From Chrysophaeum taylorii (lineage: Eukaryota > Sar > Pelagophyceae > Pelagomonadales > Pelagomonadaceae): a stretch of 64,000 bases of DNA. The notes beneath the pieces were generated by a model. That model saw only the letters and a program-made list of their open reading frames with translations, was not told the origin of the DNA and ran no database searches. The translations under genes and the position numbers were made by a program. Of the stretch, positions 18,934 through 29,182 are shown one piece after another (the stretch's first letter is position 1; each line of letters begins with the position of its first letter). The stretch spans positions 1-64,000 of the forward strand of contig JAQMWT010000581.1 of the NCBI GenBank assembly GCA_029834535.1, given 5' to 3'.

Positions 18934-18941
18934 CTCCCTCC
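18934..18941 (-). other. Polypurine tract of element B
   Basis: The coding strand reads GGAGGGAG directly before the 3' LTR start, where plus-strand DNA synthesis is primed in LTR retrotransposons. It is about 110 bp downstream of the 3' ORF stop. Confidence 0.6.
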
Positions 18942-19050
18942 ACGTGTGAAAATGGTTTATGCATTTCAGACGTTCTTGAAGCGGAACTTGTGCAATATAC
19001 ATGAGAACAGTGAACAGTGGAACAAACAACAACAGAACAGGACAAATTAA

Positions 19051-21060
19051 TTATGATGTCGAGCGTGTTGTGATGTTGCGCAAAGAAGCTGTATCGGTAT
19101 CCACAACATCAGATGTGTGGTCCAATTCATCATTGCTATTATCGTCCAGTTCCTTTAACTCTGGAGAAGACGAATTATGATCATCGGAGGATAGGTCGTT
19201 AGCAGTGTTGGTACTGTGCGTAGTCATTGCATCACTCAAGGTGACCAAGGGTGACACGACAGACGGAAGGAAAGACATAGCAGCATCTGGTGTAAGAGCG
19301 TGTAGATCCAATGCAGGAATAACACGATCATATGCATCAGACATAGCTGTGTGGAGGTGATGAGCTGCTGCGTCGATTTGAACTCGCTGTGCCTCATTAT
19401 ACGTATCTGGAGGGAGCTGTCCAATAGACGAGATAAGCGACCGAGAAATGATATGGACAAATACAGCAGAGGTCGGTATTATGGTGTTCTGATGCATTTG
19501 AAGACTTGACAAAATGTTATATAATAAAGAGACGTGTTTAATGTTCTCGGTCACTTGAGTATTAAGGGCTTCGTAGTTTTCTTGCATCTGTCTGAGAAAC
19601 GTTAGAGCAAGCGATAGTTGATGTTCTTGTGCCATCAATTGCTGTTCGGTGTTAGTGAGACGTAGGGATAAGGGCCGAATCTCTTCTTTTAATTGGTGTA
19701 AGGATGCAGCCATATTGTCGTTAGCTTTATCCGGCGTGGGCTCAGCGGGTGGATTATCGATCGGCGCTGGTGACACATCTTCAGAAGGGGTATTATTAGA
19801 GAAAGTGTCAATGATATGGGATGGGTAGCCAACCTGGATTAACACGTTTTTAAATGCTAGTTGTTGATTAGGTGGAAGTTGGTGAAAGTAGTGTAGCATT
19901 GGCGGTACCGTCTCGGAAGAAGTTGCGTCAAGTTGATGAGACACATCGTTAACAACGCGCTCGATGAGCACGTTAAGTAACTCCTCAGGATTGGTAACTA
20001 CGCAGGTTTTATCTTCCACAGATTGTAACAAAGACCAAGCTGCCACAAGAATCTCAAGATTTACACTCGAAATGAAGGGCAGCTGCAGTAAGAGCATGGT
20101 GTTAGCGTCAGGATTGACGAGAATTTTAGAAGCATCAACGTTATGGGATGTTGCAGTCTGCATGATTGCCTCTTTGAGCAGCTTGTTAATAGCAATGGAC
20201 TTGCCAAGGCGGAGGATTATAGCGCGTATGTGGGCAGCTGGATCATTATAACACGAAAGCTGGAAGGGCTGCTGATTATTGCGAATTAACGCTATCCCAT
20301 GATTCGACAAGTTACACATCACACAAATCAACAAAAAGAAAGGGCGCGGTACATCGAAGCTGTGCGATGCATGTTGCTCAGAAGCGAGATGATCCTCAAT
20401 AATTTGGCGAATCCTGTCGGTTTTAAGCGCATCTTCAGTACAGATGATGAGCACGAAGGGTGTGCCCGGCATCTCAGTTTTGTTGTAGCACTCTGTACAC
20501 GCCACATGCACTTTGACAACCCCTTTAATGGGTGGAAAGAGGTGAAAGCGAATGCCTTCATTAGGAGATATAGTGGGGGCATTCCGAATGCGCTTTGCTT
20601 TGACGCACAGCAGTGAACGAAGATATTGGATATCGTCCACAAAGTCTGTCTGTTGTGCTTTGGTAAGCAGCTGCTGCACAGACTTAAGCCAACACTGAGG
20701 ATTTTTATGTTGAGGGATGAGGAAGTTTGGCGGGGATGCACCAAGGGCAGATGTATTCCCTGACATCATCGCAAGTGCGTCGAATTTGCAATGTTTAAGC
20801 AGGAAATACTCAGACTTTGATGGTTGCGATTTAGACGGTTGTTGGACAGTTGCCTTGGGTGTTTTAGGCGTAACGGGCGTAGATTGATGTCCTTGAGCCA
20901 CCGACAAATAGGTTTGATGCTTCCGATTAGAGGAACTAGTCGGTGCAACGCTTGGAGTTAGAGCATTAAAAGGTGGGGATAGTGACGGTGCACCACCACG
21001 CCCACGGTTCAGGGTAGAATGGCGCCGGCTCGCAGCATCTTTGTGTTTAGTGGGATTCAT
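19051..21060 (-). CDS. Element B 3' accessory ORF (unknown function)
   Basis: An intact 669-codon frame starts at ATG 21060, downstream of RNase H and upstream of the PPT. The N-terminal ~80 residues are basic, Ser/Thr/Pro-rich (NRGRGG, TPKTPK). The middle has C-T-E-C, which could be part of a zinc site, and hydrophobic blocks (FFLLICVMCNLSNHGIALI) too short and mixed to call membrane spans. The C-terminal third has a coiled coil (LRLTNTEQQLMAQEHQLSLAL) and an acidic tail. Element A has a homologous but frameshifted copy at 7462-9460. There is no env signature and no family that I recognise. Conservation of order and length in two diverged elements suggests a structural or regulatory element protein. 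Confidence 0.65.
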   Translation of the reverse strand: MNPTKHKDAASRRHSTLNRGRGGAPSLSPPFNALTPSVAPTSSSNRKHQTYLSVAQGHQSTPVTPKTPKATVQQPSKSQPSKSEYFLLKHCKFDALAMMSGNTSALGASPPNFLIPQHKNPQCWLKSVQQLLTKAQQTDFVDDIQYLRSLLCVKAKRIRNAPTISPNEGIRFHLFPPIKGVVKVHVACTECYNKTEMPGTPFVLIICTEDALKTDRIRQIIEDHLASEQHASHSFDVPRPFFLLICVMCNLSNHGIALIRNNQQPFQLSCYNDPAAHIRAIILRLGKSIAINKLLKEAIMQTATSHNVDASKILVNPDANTMLLLQLPFISSVNLEILVAAWSLLQSVEDKTCVVTNPEELLNVLIERVVNDVSHQLDATSSETVPPMLHYFHQLPPNQQLAFKNVLIQVGYPSHIIDTFSNNTPSEDVSPAPIDNPPAEPTPDKANDNMAASLHQLKEEIRPLSLRLTNTEQQLMAQEHQLSLALTFLRQMQENYEALNTQVTENIKHVSLLYNILSSLQMHQNTIIPTSAVFVHIISRSLISSIGQLPPDTYNEAQRVQIDAAAHHLHTAMSDAYDRVIPALDLHALTPDAAMSFLPSVVSPLVTLSDAMTTHSTNTANDLSSDDHNSSSPELKELDDNSNDELDHTSDVVDTDTASLRNITTRSTS

Positions 21061-21137
21061 CGTAAAAAGAATATCCTCATCTCATCTTTCATTGCATTTC
21101 GCATTTTAGCGAGCCAGTATTCCTTTGCACAGCAGGG

Positions 21138-21160
21138 TCAGTTTAAAGTCATTTCGGACA
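21138..21160 (-). repeat. Decayed SLNY motif after the RT stop of B
   Basis: The coding strand encodes MSEMTLN then TGA, in the RT frame, five codons beyond the RT-RNase H stop. This matches the place of MTASSLNYP in element A. The core keeps GTTTAAxGxCATTTCGG. Confidence 0.5.
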
Positions 21161-22570
21161 TAATGAAGGGTAAGGATTAACCATCTTGTTGAGCTATGGG
21201 TTGTTGTAAGCCGAGTAACGTGCGAAATCCGCGGAAGAGCGGAGCTCCAAAGGGTTTAGTAAATCCATCGGCGATATTTTGGGTACCGGAAACATGATGT
21301 AGACGTATACGTTTTAACTGTACGTAGTCACGAATACGGGACCAGCGTGTGCTGATAGCTTTGGCCTTAGTCGCACTGTCGGGATTGTTGGAAAGATGAA
21401 TAGCAGAGGCAGAGTCTCCCAGTATAGGACTGTTACGTATGAACGACATGTCCGATGGGAGGGGATTGTCGTGAGCATCATAATCTAGTAGCAAGTCTTT
21501 CCCTGAAGGTTGGCGGAGATAGAAGTGAGGATTTATAGCGAATGCCATTTCTGTTAACAATTTGCGTAACCAGACCACATCATCGGCACACATATTAAGG
21601 GCGATAAGTTCACTCTCATGCGTAGAAGTAGCTGTAATAGGCTGCAACTTAGACTTCCAAGTGATGAGAGAACCAAACAAAAAGATAGCGTAACCGGTTG
21701 TAGATTTGCGGTCTTGTTCATAAGAGGGTGCATTATCGGCATCGACGAACGCGACCAGTGGATCAAAATTACCTGAATTAACTTGTTCTTTAGTGTAATC
21801 CAACATGGTGGCCATGTCAGTACGATTACCGATAAGAAGTCGAAGATGGTCCATTAGAGCGGAAGAACCAGAGTAGTACCAGAGGCGAAGATTGCGATTA
21901 TCGGGCTTGCGCAAGTAGCGGAGCGTTCCTGTTCGTACTTGAACATGTAGAAATGCTGGATTGTGCATTCCTCGAGAACGACGACTAAGACTTTGTGATA
22001 AATCGGGGCGACAGGCCAATTGGACAGACGTGAGCTTGCCGAGTAGAGTAGAGAAGGAGTGAAGGATGAACTTGTCCATATCAGAAGATGGCTCTCCAGT
22101 TTTATACGTGGTTGATGGTGACATCGGTGTGGAAGTGGGACGTAGCTGCATTAAAATGGGGTACTCTTCGAACAATGCATCAAGTTTAGCCTGACAATCC
22201 AGTGATATAGAACCATCAGTTGTACGCGTTATGCGCATGCCTAAGAGAGTATGGACTTCCTCGAAGGTGTCGACTGAGTATTCCTTTTTCAGGGCTTGCT
22301 GGAATTCACGACGTAGAGTTTCCGAAGTACAAGTAATGACGACGTCGTCTACTGAGAGCGTGCAAATTAGAAATGTAGCGTCAGCTTGGACTTAAGCGTA
22401 AATGCATGTGTCTGTTCGAAATCGTGTATAGCCTAATGAATCACAGAAGCCGTTTATGGTTTGATTCCAAAGGGCAGGGCTCTGACTTAATCCATAGAGA
22501 GATTTAAGTAGCTTGAGAGACGACGGCCTTGGTATTTGGTATATTCGGGATCGAGAAGGTAAATACCCTT

Positions 22571-22926
22571 ACCCTGATCGCCGGCCGCATGGTTGCGATG
22601 GAGGACGGTGCCTCATGAATCCTGAGCCTTGCGAGGGCATCCGCCCTCCCGGCGTAGGTTGGCACCTATTCGCCTCCCTGGCGGGCCGGTTGGCAGCCGG
22701 AACGTTCGCAGTGGGACGGGGTATGGCCGGGGGGCGCAGACGGAAGGTTATCGACGAGTTGGTTGTCACATCGAGGTCTCCTCGTCGCATGGCGACAAGC
22801 TTGATGATCACTCTCCGCCGACCCACCTTTCGGCGCCCCTCGTCTACAGGCCCGTGATTCCGGACTGGCTCCTGTCGGTCCGGCCTGGCTCCCATGCTCG
22901 GGAGAGGTCTGAAGTTAGTTAGTTAG
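22571..22926 (+). mobile_element. SINE-like element, copy 1 (full-length, in B's RT)
   Basis: A 356-bp insert is bounded by a ~14-bp imperfect duplication (AAGGTAAATACCCTT at 22556-22570; AAGGTAAATGCCTT at 22927-22940) and ends in a (TTAG)n tail. It has no coding capacity. The head (GCATGGTTGCGATGG ... CATGAATCC) faintly resembles tRNA A and B boxes. Copies 2-5 share the body. Long imperfect duplications and a simple-repeat tail are hallmarks of LINE-driven retroposition. Confidence 0.75.
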
Positions 22927-24130
22927 AAGGTAAATGCCTTGTGGCAGTTTGACATAGACATGAGAATCGATGGGAGCTTGAACAAAAGCGTTAGGGACGT
23001 CGACATGGTAGACGGGAAGTCGCAGATGAGCTGCTAGCGCCAGAACACAACGGATGCCAGTAAGCTGTGCCATAGGGCTGAATGTGTTGAAAAAATCGGT
23101 GCCCAGAGAGGCTAAGAATCCTCGTAGGACCAGGCGTGCTTTATGTTTAATGTACTGACCAGCATCGATGGTTTTTATACGTAGGACGAGGCGGGTGTCA
23201 ATAGGCTTTGAGTTGACCATTGGCAGCGCTAGTTTAAAGCAGCCAAACTTAAAAATATCAAAAATCTCTTTGGAGATGGCAGCAACATAGGCTTTGCGAT
23301 CAGCGTCTAAGAGACCTCTGAGGCAGTTCAACTCATATTCATCAATATTGATATCTTTGGCTTGAATCTTGTATTCGTCCGAACCAACCGTGCTGGGGTC
23401 ATGAGTCGTCGTCAGATGAGTAATCGCGTAAGAAGCGACATTATCGTGCAGATGAGCGTGATCGGGATCTTCGACGAGTTGAACAACTAGTAGAGGAGCA
23501 TCACCAAGGTGGGCCTCAATGTAATGCGATTGCACGGTGATATAGTCTTCGATGGCGGAGAGATGAGGCTCGGAGGCACCATAAGAAGCGTCATTATGAT
23601 CCAAAATGGAGTGGGGCGTGAACAAAGCATAAACATATTGAGCGGGAGGAACTTGAAAGGCGTGAGCATGTTCAGAAATTAAATGAACGAGAGCTGGAGG
23701 GATGTGAAAGTCTGCAAGGTTGGTGTCGTCGCAGAAGTGAACATGAGGAGCATCAGGCGATGGGTGGCTATGGCTCCTATGACACATAACTGAAGAGGAC
23801 TGTGAGATCGCTTGGTGCACATGGTGATGAAGGGATGGTAAATTCCCTCTGGAGGTATAGCCGTCCAGTGGATGCCATGAGCAAGATGAAGGGTGGGTGG
23901 GGTCGCAGAAGGTTATGTACTGCTTGGAGAGGTCATACTTGAAGTCGGCAAGCGTACCACCGGCTTGTTTATAAGCGGCAACAGTAGGCGAGGCAATACG
24001 AGTAAGAACATCCTTGAGATTGGTTTTGCGACGAGGTTGAGGGTGATGAGGACCACGGGTGAGACGTAGGACATCCTGGGAATAGAGAGACCGATAAGAT
24101 GGTAAAAGTGGCAAAGTGTTGGAAGACACT

Positions 24131-25740
24131 TCAGATGTAGGTGTGGTGGCGGAAGTAGCGGGTGCAGAAGCAGCTGGAGCACATGCGGGAGCGGGAGAGG
24201 GAGCATGGAGATGAGAAGAAGGCCCCCCTCTCATGGTCAGTGTCGGTAGGCATAGCATTCCCCCTCTGCGCCGCATCATTGGGGGTGCTGTGAACAGAGA
24301 AGGGAATGTCGGGTGAAGGTGCGGGAGGTGGATGCTGTTCATAATCAGGAGGAGATTTGGAAATAAGATGAGGAAAAGTCAGTTTAGAGGAAACACGGAC
24401 TTGGCCGTTTTCAGGATTAAGGACAACATCGGCTAAATGATTAACATGGGGTGTTATTAAAGGGTTTATAACGTTAGCACCACATAAGTAGATGTAGGGA
24501 CGACATCGGGGTTCATATTTATGAAATTCGTTAGGTTCCAAATGCAGATAACAAACAGAACCAAAAGGTTTGAGGTAGTCCTGTTGGGGAACATTACATT
24601 GGTCTAACAAAACTTGTTGGGGGCTTAGGACTTTATTGTAAATACGTTCGAGGGAAACGTTAGGGAGGAGATTATACGATTGGATGGCATGTATAACAGC
24701 CCACGGGTAGTGTGGTGCCGGATCTGTTAGGGGGTGACCTTTATAGGATACATTAAGCATATGCCGGAGTCGTGTAGACGCGGCAGTGGCTATGTGACCA
24801 ACAGCGGCTTCTACTTCATGATTAAAGACATGTAAGTAAGGGGGGAACGCAGACATGTTAATACCATGTTCCACACGAAAGGGGGTTGTTACATGCTGAG
24901 ATAAATAGGGTTTAAAGGAGTCACAATAGATTTGTTTGAGTTGTACGTGAACATACGTAGAGCAGAAATTGCGGACAAACTCAAGGGCGTTACAAAATTC
25001 ACTGGAGTTAGTGCTACGACAAAAGTACACTAACAAAAATTTAGAAATGAGACATTTAAAAACAATGATATGTCGAAAGGATCCCCATTCAGAGAGAACG
25101 GATACGTAACCACCGTCACATGCCCAGGCTTCACCAGGTTGAAAAACTTTTTCGAATGATGGTTGCTTGGTAAGGTGATGTGGATGAGGAAAGCGTTTTT
25201 TATGAATCGTACAATCCACACAGAACTTACGGTAGGGTACGTCAGATGGGTGGTGTCCAGGACTGGCAATAACCTGAACAGCTTTTATAGCTTGAGAATC
25301 ACTAGAATGGTGGATGTTGTGAAAATTGGTGGCTCGTTGTTGCGCATCTCGAAATGCGAGGGTGCCTCTGGCATAAACTTTCTTATCGAAGGGCGCATGC
25401 TTCTCATGGAGTTGTCTTGGCGTTACAAGAGGAATGTGGTTTCTTTAGTAGGAGATGATCTATCTGCGGATGAGGTGTTAGAGAGGAAGACATGAGCTAC
25501 TGAATCGAGATGAAAAGATGGAAGTTCGTGGTTAGAAGCAGGATTATCACAACATGAGAGTTCTTTATTGGAGATGTAGAACATTGTAATGGAACTCTGG
25601 TGTAATAATAAGGATGTATCTGTTGGGAATATGTTTGTGAAGAAGGTTGACCTATAGTTTTTGGTTAGAGAGGCATGATCAGGGTCAAACGATGGTGGTG
25701 ATAGCGTTAATTTACGCAAGTCATAGACAAGCTGACACAA
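24131..25740 (-). pseudogene. Element B integrase (Copia type, frameshifted)
   Basis: The core frame (24131-25219) contains WACDGGYVSVLSEWG (first Asp), IYCDSFKPYLSQH (second Asp), and NHEVEAAVGH (Glu), followed by EPNEFHKYEPRCRPYIYL and NPENGQVRVSSKL as in A. The N-terminal part (25423-25740) is in a different frame and follows the MTase stop (TAA 25744-25746) in register with the MTase. The C-x2-C remnant is visible as CVDC near 25215-25230. The tail linker encodes DAAQRGNA over the purine tract at 24260-24285. One or two frameshifts disable this copy. Confidence 0.8.
24260..24285 (-). repeat. QRG tract in the integrase/RT linker of B
   Basis: On the plus strand this is CCCCCTCTGC followed by CCGCATCATTGGGGG. 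It is nearly identical over 26 bases to 28528-28553 and encodes Gln-Arg-Gly on the minus strand in both places. Confidence 0.55.
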
Positions 25741-25743
25741 ATG

Positions 25744-27539
25744 TTAATAAATTATATGATATGTTCCAGCTGGAATAGCATTCGCGATTATATCACAGCA
25801 TAGGCCCGGAGACAAAGACAGAAGAAAATTGATTTGGTACGCTGTGAAGTTATTAGCGCGTGCCAATTCGCGAGTTGAGTAGTGTCGGATGCGATCTAGT
25901 CGTGGATCGTACACGAGCATATTAGCAAATCCACGAATGGTAGGAGTAGGAGTGTATATGGAATGAACTTTGGCACCCATCTTCCTATCGCTTGATGTAA
26001 TAAAGCCCAGATATCTGCTTTGGGACAAATGCATGTCACTTAAAGCAAACATTTTATCGATAAATTCGAGACGATTTTCCTGAGGGTAGACGACAAAAGA
26101 ATCGTGGAATACAGGAGAAGTATAGGTGACCAGTGCTTGTACTAAACGACGCGCGTCTTGATTTTCATTATTGTGATGGTATGCTTGGCAAAGCCAAAGA
26201 AAACCATTAACAGGTTCGAGAGAAGCAGTCTTATCGATTGCGGCATCATGTGTTAGGAAGATATAGGTTTCGCCAAAAGCATTTATATGTGCCTGGTATT
26301 TAGAAGAGGAGTTAGAAACTGTTATGTCTCCGCCTGTATGTCTTCCACCAGAGATGTAAATGATGGATGAAGTAGAGGATTTATTTAAAAATAACCTGTG
26401 AGATGGTACGTGAGATTCGATAGTTGTAATACGAAAGGACACAGGTAATGTGATAGATTTGGGGAATAAGCGTCCCATAATATTATAGAGGAGCACGAAA
26501 GCATTGAGTTCAATAGGGCATCTCATGCAAGCAAGTGGTTTTCTTGAATTAGTCAAGAATCCCAGGCGAAAGTTAGAAATGCCCTCCATTTCATCTTGAC
26601 TGGGATGTTCGACTGTTTTATTAGAGTGCAGACGAAGGAACAGCGTAGTTAAGGTTTCAAGCTCAGTCACAGTTAAGCGCACGGATCCTGTACGACTGAT
26701 AATATTGTAGGTTTTAGGTGTGGACACAAATGGTATGTCAGGAAAGACCTGTGTCCAAGGTTCGTCGACTATCAACTTGCGACTGATGGAATTAGCGTGG
26801 TCTGCAATATCCAGAAAAGAAATGACTCGTTTATTAGGCCATGAAAGCAGATCGAGAGGGCCGGTCTTATATTTGCGTGCAACGAGGATCCATCTTTCTC
26901 TGGCTTGATAATCTCCACATAGATAGCATTGGAAATCGGTCACATATATCCACCGTGTAGTGCATCGTTGAGAAGATGAGATTAGCAACTCGTATATGGT
27001 CTTCATAAGATGCGGAGTGTGGTGGTGTCATTTCCATGAAAAGAACGAGCGGCTTTAAAAGCTCAAGTACACTTAGAGCACTTGGAAACAAGGAATCATC
27101 CATATCACGCTCGAAGGTGGAAATGGACCTCCCATTGATTATGTTGCGATTTGTGCATGGTGATGTCAATTCCACTATATCGGTGTAATATCGTGCACGT
27201 TCAACGTGATTATGTTGCGATTTGTGCATGGTGATGTCAATTCCACTATATCGGTGTAATATCGTGCACGTTCAACGTCCGATGCTCGATGTAGATATGT
27301 CAGAAACTTAGGTAGGGATGGAAAAACTTCGATGGAATTACCAAAACGTCTTCGCAGCATGTGCGTGATATTGTCGTCGCTCTCAACAAGAACTTTAACG
27401 TTGATGTTGATTTGCAAGTCATTTGAAGCGCAAGCCAAGAATGCAGAGTGGACATCCCTGAGCAAAGTAGAGTTACTGTAGGTATTCGTGGGCTAGGAGA
27501 TGAAGTTATTGTATGAAGCAAACGTGTGGTAACCTTGCG
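25744..27539 (-). pseudogene. Element B C5 cytosine DNA methyltransferase (duplication and frameshifts)
   Basis: Reading minus: TVTLLCSGMSTL (motif I), then in another frame VKVLVESDD, YTDIVELTSPCTNRN (motif IV; catalytic Cys at 27226-27228 and again at 27155-27157 because of a 71-bp duplication), and FMEMTPPH (motif VI). After a shift near 26940 follow CGDYQARERWILVARK (motif VIII) and a long target-recognition region. KMGAKVHS...PTIRGFANMLVYDP, IRHYSTRELARANNF (motif IX) and IANAIPAGTY (motif X) end the protein. This is a complete motif set in canonical order. The TPCT/SPCT variant of motif IV is shared with A. The frame follows gag-protease in register across TGA 27540-27542 and has no ATG before motif I. 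Confidence 0.85.
27137..27278. repeat. 71-bp tandem duplication in B's MTase
   Basis: 27137-27207 and 27208-27278 are identical. The unit covers the catalytic PCT motif. As 71 is not a multiple of three, the duplication shifts the frame and gives two overlapping open frames each with a PCT. Confidence 0.95.
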
Positions 27540-28881
27540 TCATACGGGAGGTGGGAAATGCTTGCGTATGTAAGGCAGCTGCGAATGCATTGACTCCAGG
27601 ATGGTTTTAAGCCATGGGACGTAAATTACGCGTTCCATGAGGGTGGAATATAGTTTGAGCATTTCGCGTTGTTCGTTAAAAGCACATAGTCTGAACTGTG
27701 GTGAGCGAAGTTCCATTTTACGGGCTTTTGCTTGTTGTAGCGAATAAATTGGTGGAGTTGGCAACAGGTAACTGAGTCTAAACAAAGTAATCTTGACATT
27801 ATCATCAATTTTACTCTGGATAGATGATTGTCCTTTAAATTCAACTCCATAAAGATGTATACCAAGTTTATCTTCTCCCCATTGAGTCATACTGATGATG
27901 TGCAGATCGGGATCGTTATGGTCGTTTTGCTTGGGTAGAAAAAGCGCAACGCCTAGCTTTACATATCCCACGTTTGGATGCTTTGGGAGAGCGGGAATGA
28001 CGGTCCTTATAATCATAGCATGTGTGATTCTCTGCGTATCCGTAGCAGTCTGGATAGCAGGTGATAAGGACTCGGGTAGCTTTACGATGTGAATAGGATC
28101 AGCATAACGTTTAAAGTTGATTACATGTTGAGAAGCACATGTGTCAGCATATCCTGGCGTAGTCATTAGCGGCAAATTGTACTCGTTGTACAGTTTAAGC
28201 ATTGTTGCATAACAGGCATGTGTTGAGCTTTGACCAAACACGTACTGTGTCATGAAACTTTGCGTTTGTTCGGAAGGCACAACGACGAGTGTAAAACCAG
28301 TGTTTAATTTTGGTAGCAACACAGGGGGATCTGTGCCATCTTCATTATCTTCGTTGGGTAGATTATTGGGGAGCTCAGAGTGCGAGGAAGTTTCCCGAGC
28401 TTGACGACGAACGATAGCATTCTGAGCTTTAGCATTTATGTGCTGCAATAGCGGCTGAGGGATGTTATCGATTTCATCATCTTTAATGGACAGAAAAGTG
28501 TGGAACATTTTCTCTGTATTAGCAGTCCCCCTCTGCTCCGCGTCACTGGGGGACGCTTCAGGAGCAGATGTTTCAGTTTGATACTTTTCTTCTGAAACAT
28601 GAGATTCCTTATCGGCTTCTAAGAGGTTCACAATGGTATTGGATATAGTATCAACTCGAGATAAGTAGAGATGAACTTGGGTGGCTTCGTCAGGATCTAA
28701 GGACTGTGTCGAAACTTGAGAAGCGGTTGTCCAGAGGGTACTCAATAAGCTTTTCATTTCCTCCTGCACCATTTTAGAGTCGGTAGAGGGGTTGGGATTC
28801 GCTTCCTGTAATTTACCAAACACGTGGCGAAGACGATCAACTTGATAAGTAGCCCGGTCCATAAGAGACATATTAGAGCGT
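27540..28881 (-). CDS. Element B gag C-terminus and retropepsin
   Basis: A 454-codon frame ends in TGA at 27540-27542. It opens with SNMSLMDRATYQVDRLR, homologous to element A, and is cut upstream by SINE-like copy 2. A linker rich in Ser/Glu contains DAEQRGTA (28528-28553). The protease region has GYADTCASQHVINF (DTCAS at 28131-28145), QTATDTQRITHAM and VGYVKLGVALFLP, parallel to A (DSCAT, QTATGQQRASHMM, VGYVKIDFALCL). Cys replaces Gly in the D-T-G triad in both elements. The MTase frame continues in register after the stop. Confidence 0.75.
28528..28553 (-). repeat. QRG tract in the gag/protease linker of B
   Basis: Nearly identical over 26 bases to 24260-24285, with a C5...G5 inverted character on the plus strand. 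It reads Gln-Arg-Gly in frame. Confidence 0.55.
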
Positions 28882-28894
28882 GCATTACGGTTAG

Positions 28895-29182
28895 GATTCA
28901 CCGTAGGTTGGCACCTATTCGCCTCCCGGGCGGGCCGGTTGGCAGCCGGAACGTTCGCAGTGGGACGGGGTATGGCCGGGGGGCGAAGACGGAAGGTTAT
29001 CGACGAGTTGGTAGTCAGTCACATCGCGGTCTCCTCGTCGCATAACGACAAGCTTGATGGTCACTCTCCGCCGACCGACCTTTCGGCGCTCCTCGTCTAC
29101 AGGCCCGTGATTCCGGACTGGCTCCTGTCGGTCCGGCCTGGCTCCCATGCTCGGGAGAGGTCTGAAGTTAGCTAGTTAGTTA
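28895..29182 (+). mobile_element. SINE-like element, copy 2 (5'-truncated, in B's gag)
   Basis: A 288-bp insert is flanked by a 13-bp duplication GCATTACGGTTAG (28882-28894 and 29183-29195). The body from TAGGTTGGCACC onward is almost identical to copy 1, and it ends in TTAG repeats. It lacks the first ~80 bp of copy 1, as expected for incomplete reverse transcription. Confidence 0.85.

Larger units (their letters stand above)
21177..24342 (-). pseudogene. Element B reverse transcriptase-RNase H, split by a SINE-like insertion
   Basis: The 5' part (22930-24342) covers a Pro/Ala-rich linker, then AAYKQAGGTLADFKYDL and the RT N-terminus to DVPNAFVQAPIDSHVYVKLPQGIYLL. The 3' part (21177-22570) resumes after the insertion with GIYLLDPEY and continues through LKSLYGLSQSP, catalytic SVDDVV (SVDD at 22344-22355), RNase H VDADNAPSYEQDRKSTTG and HHVSGTQNIADGFTKP. 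An in-frame TAA lies near 22392. The order and motifs match element A. The frame overlaps the integrase frame; the switch coincides with a run of six G in the linker (24221-24226 region) where A-type sequence would have five. Confidence 0.88.
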
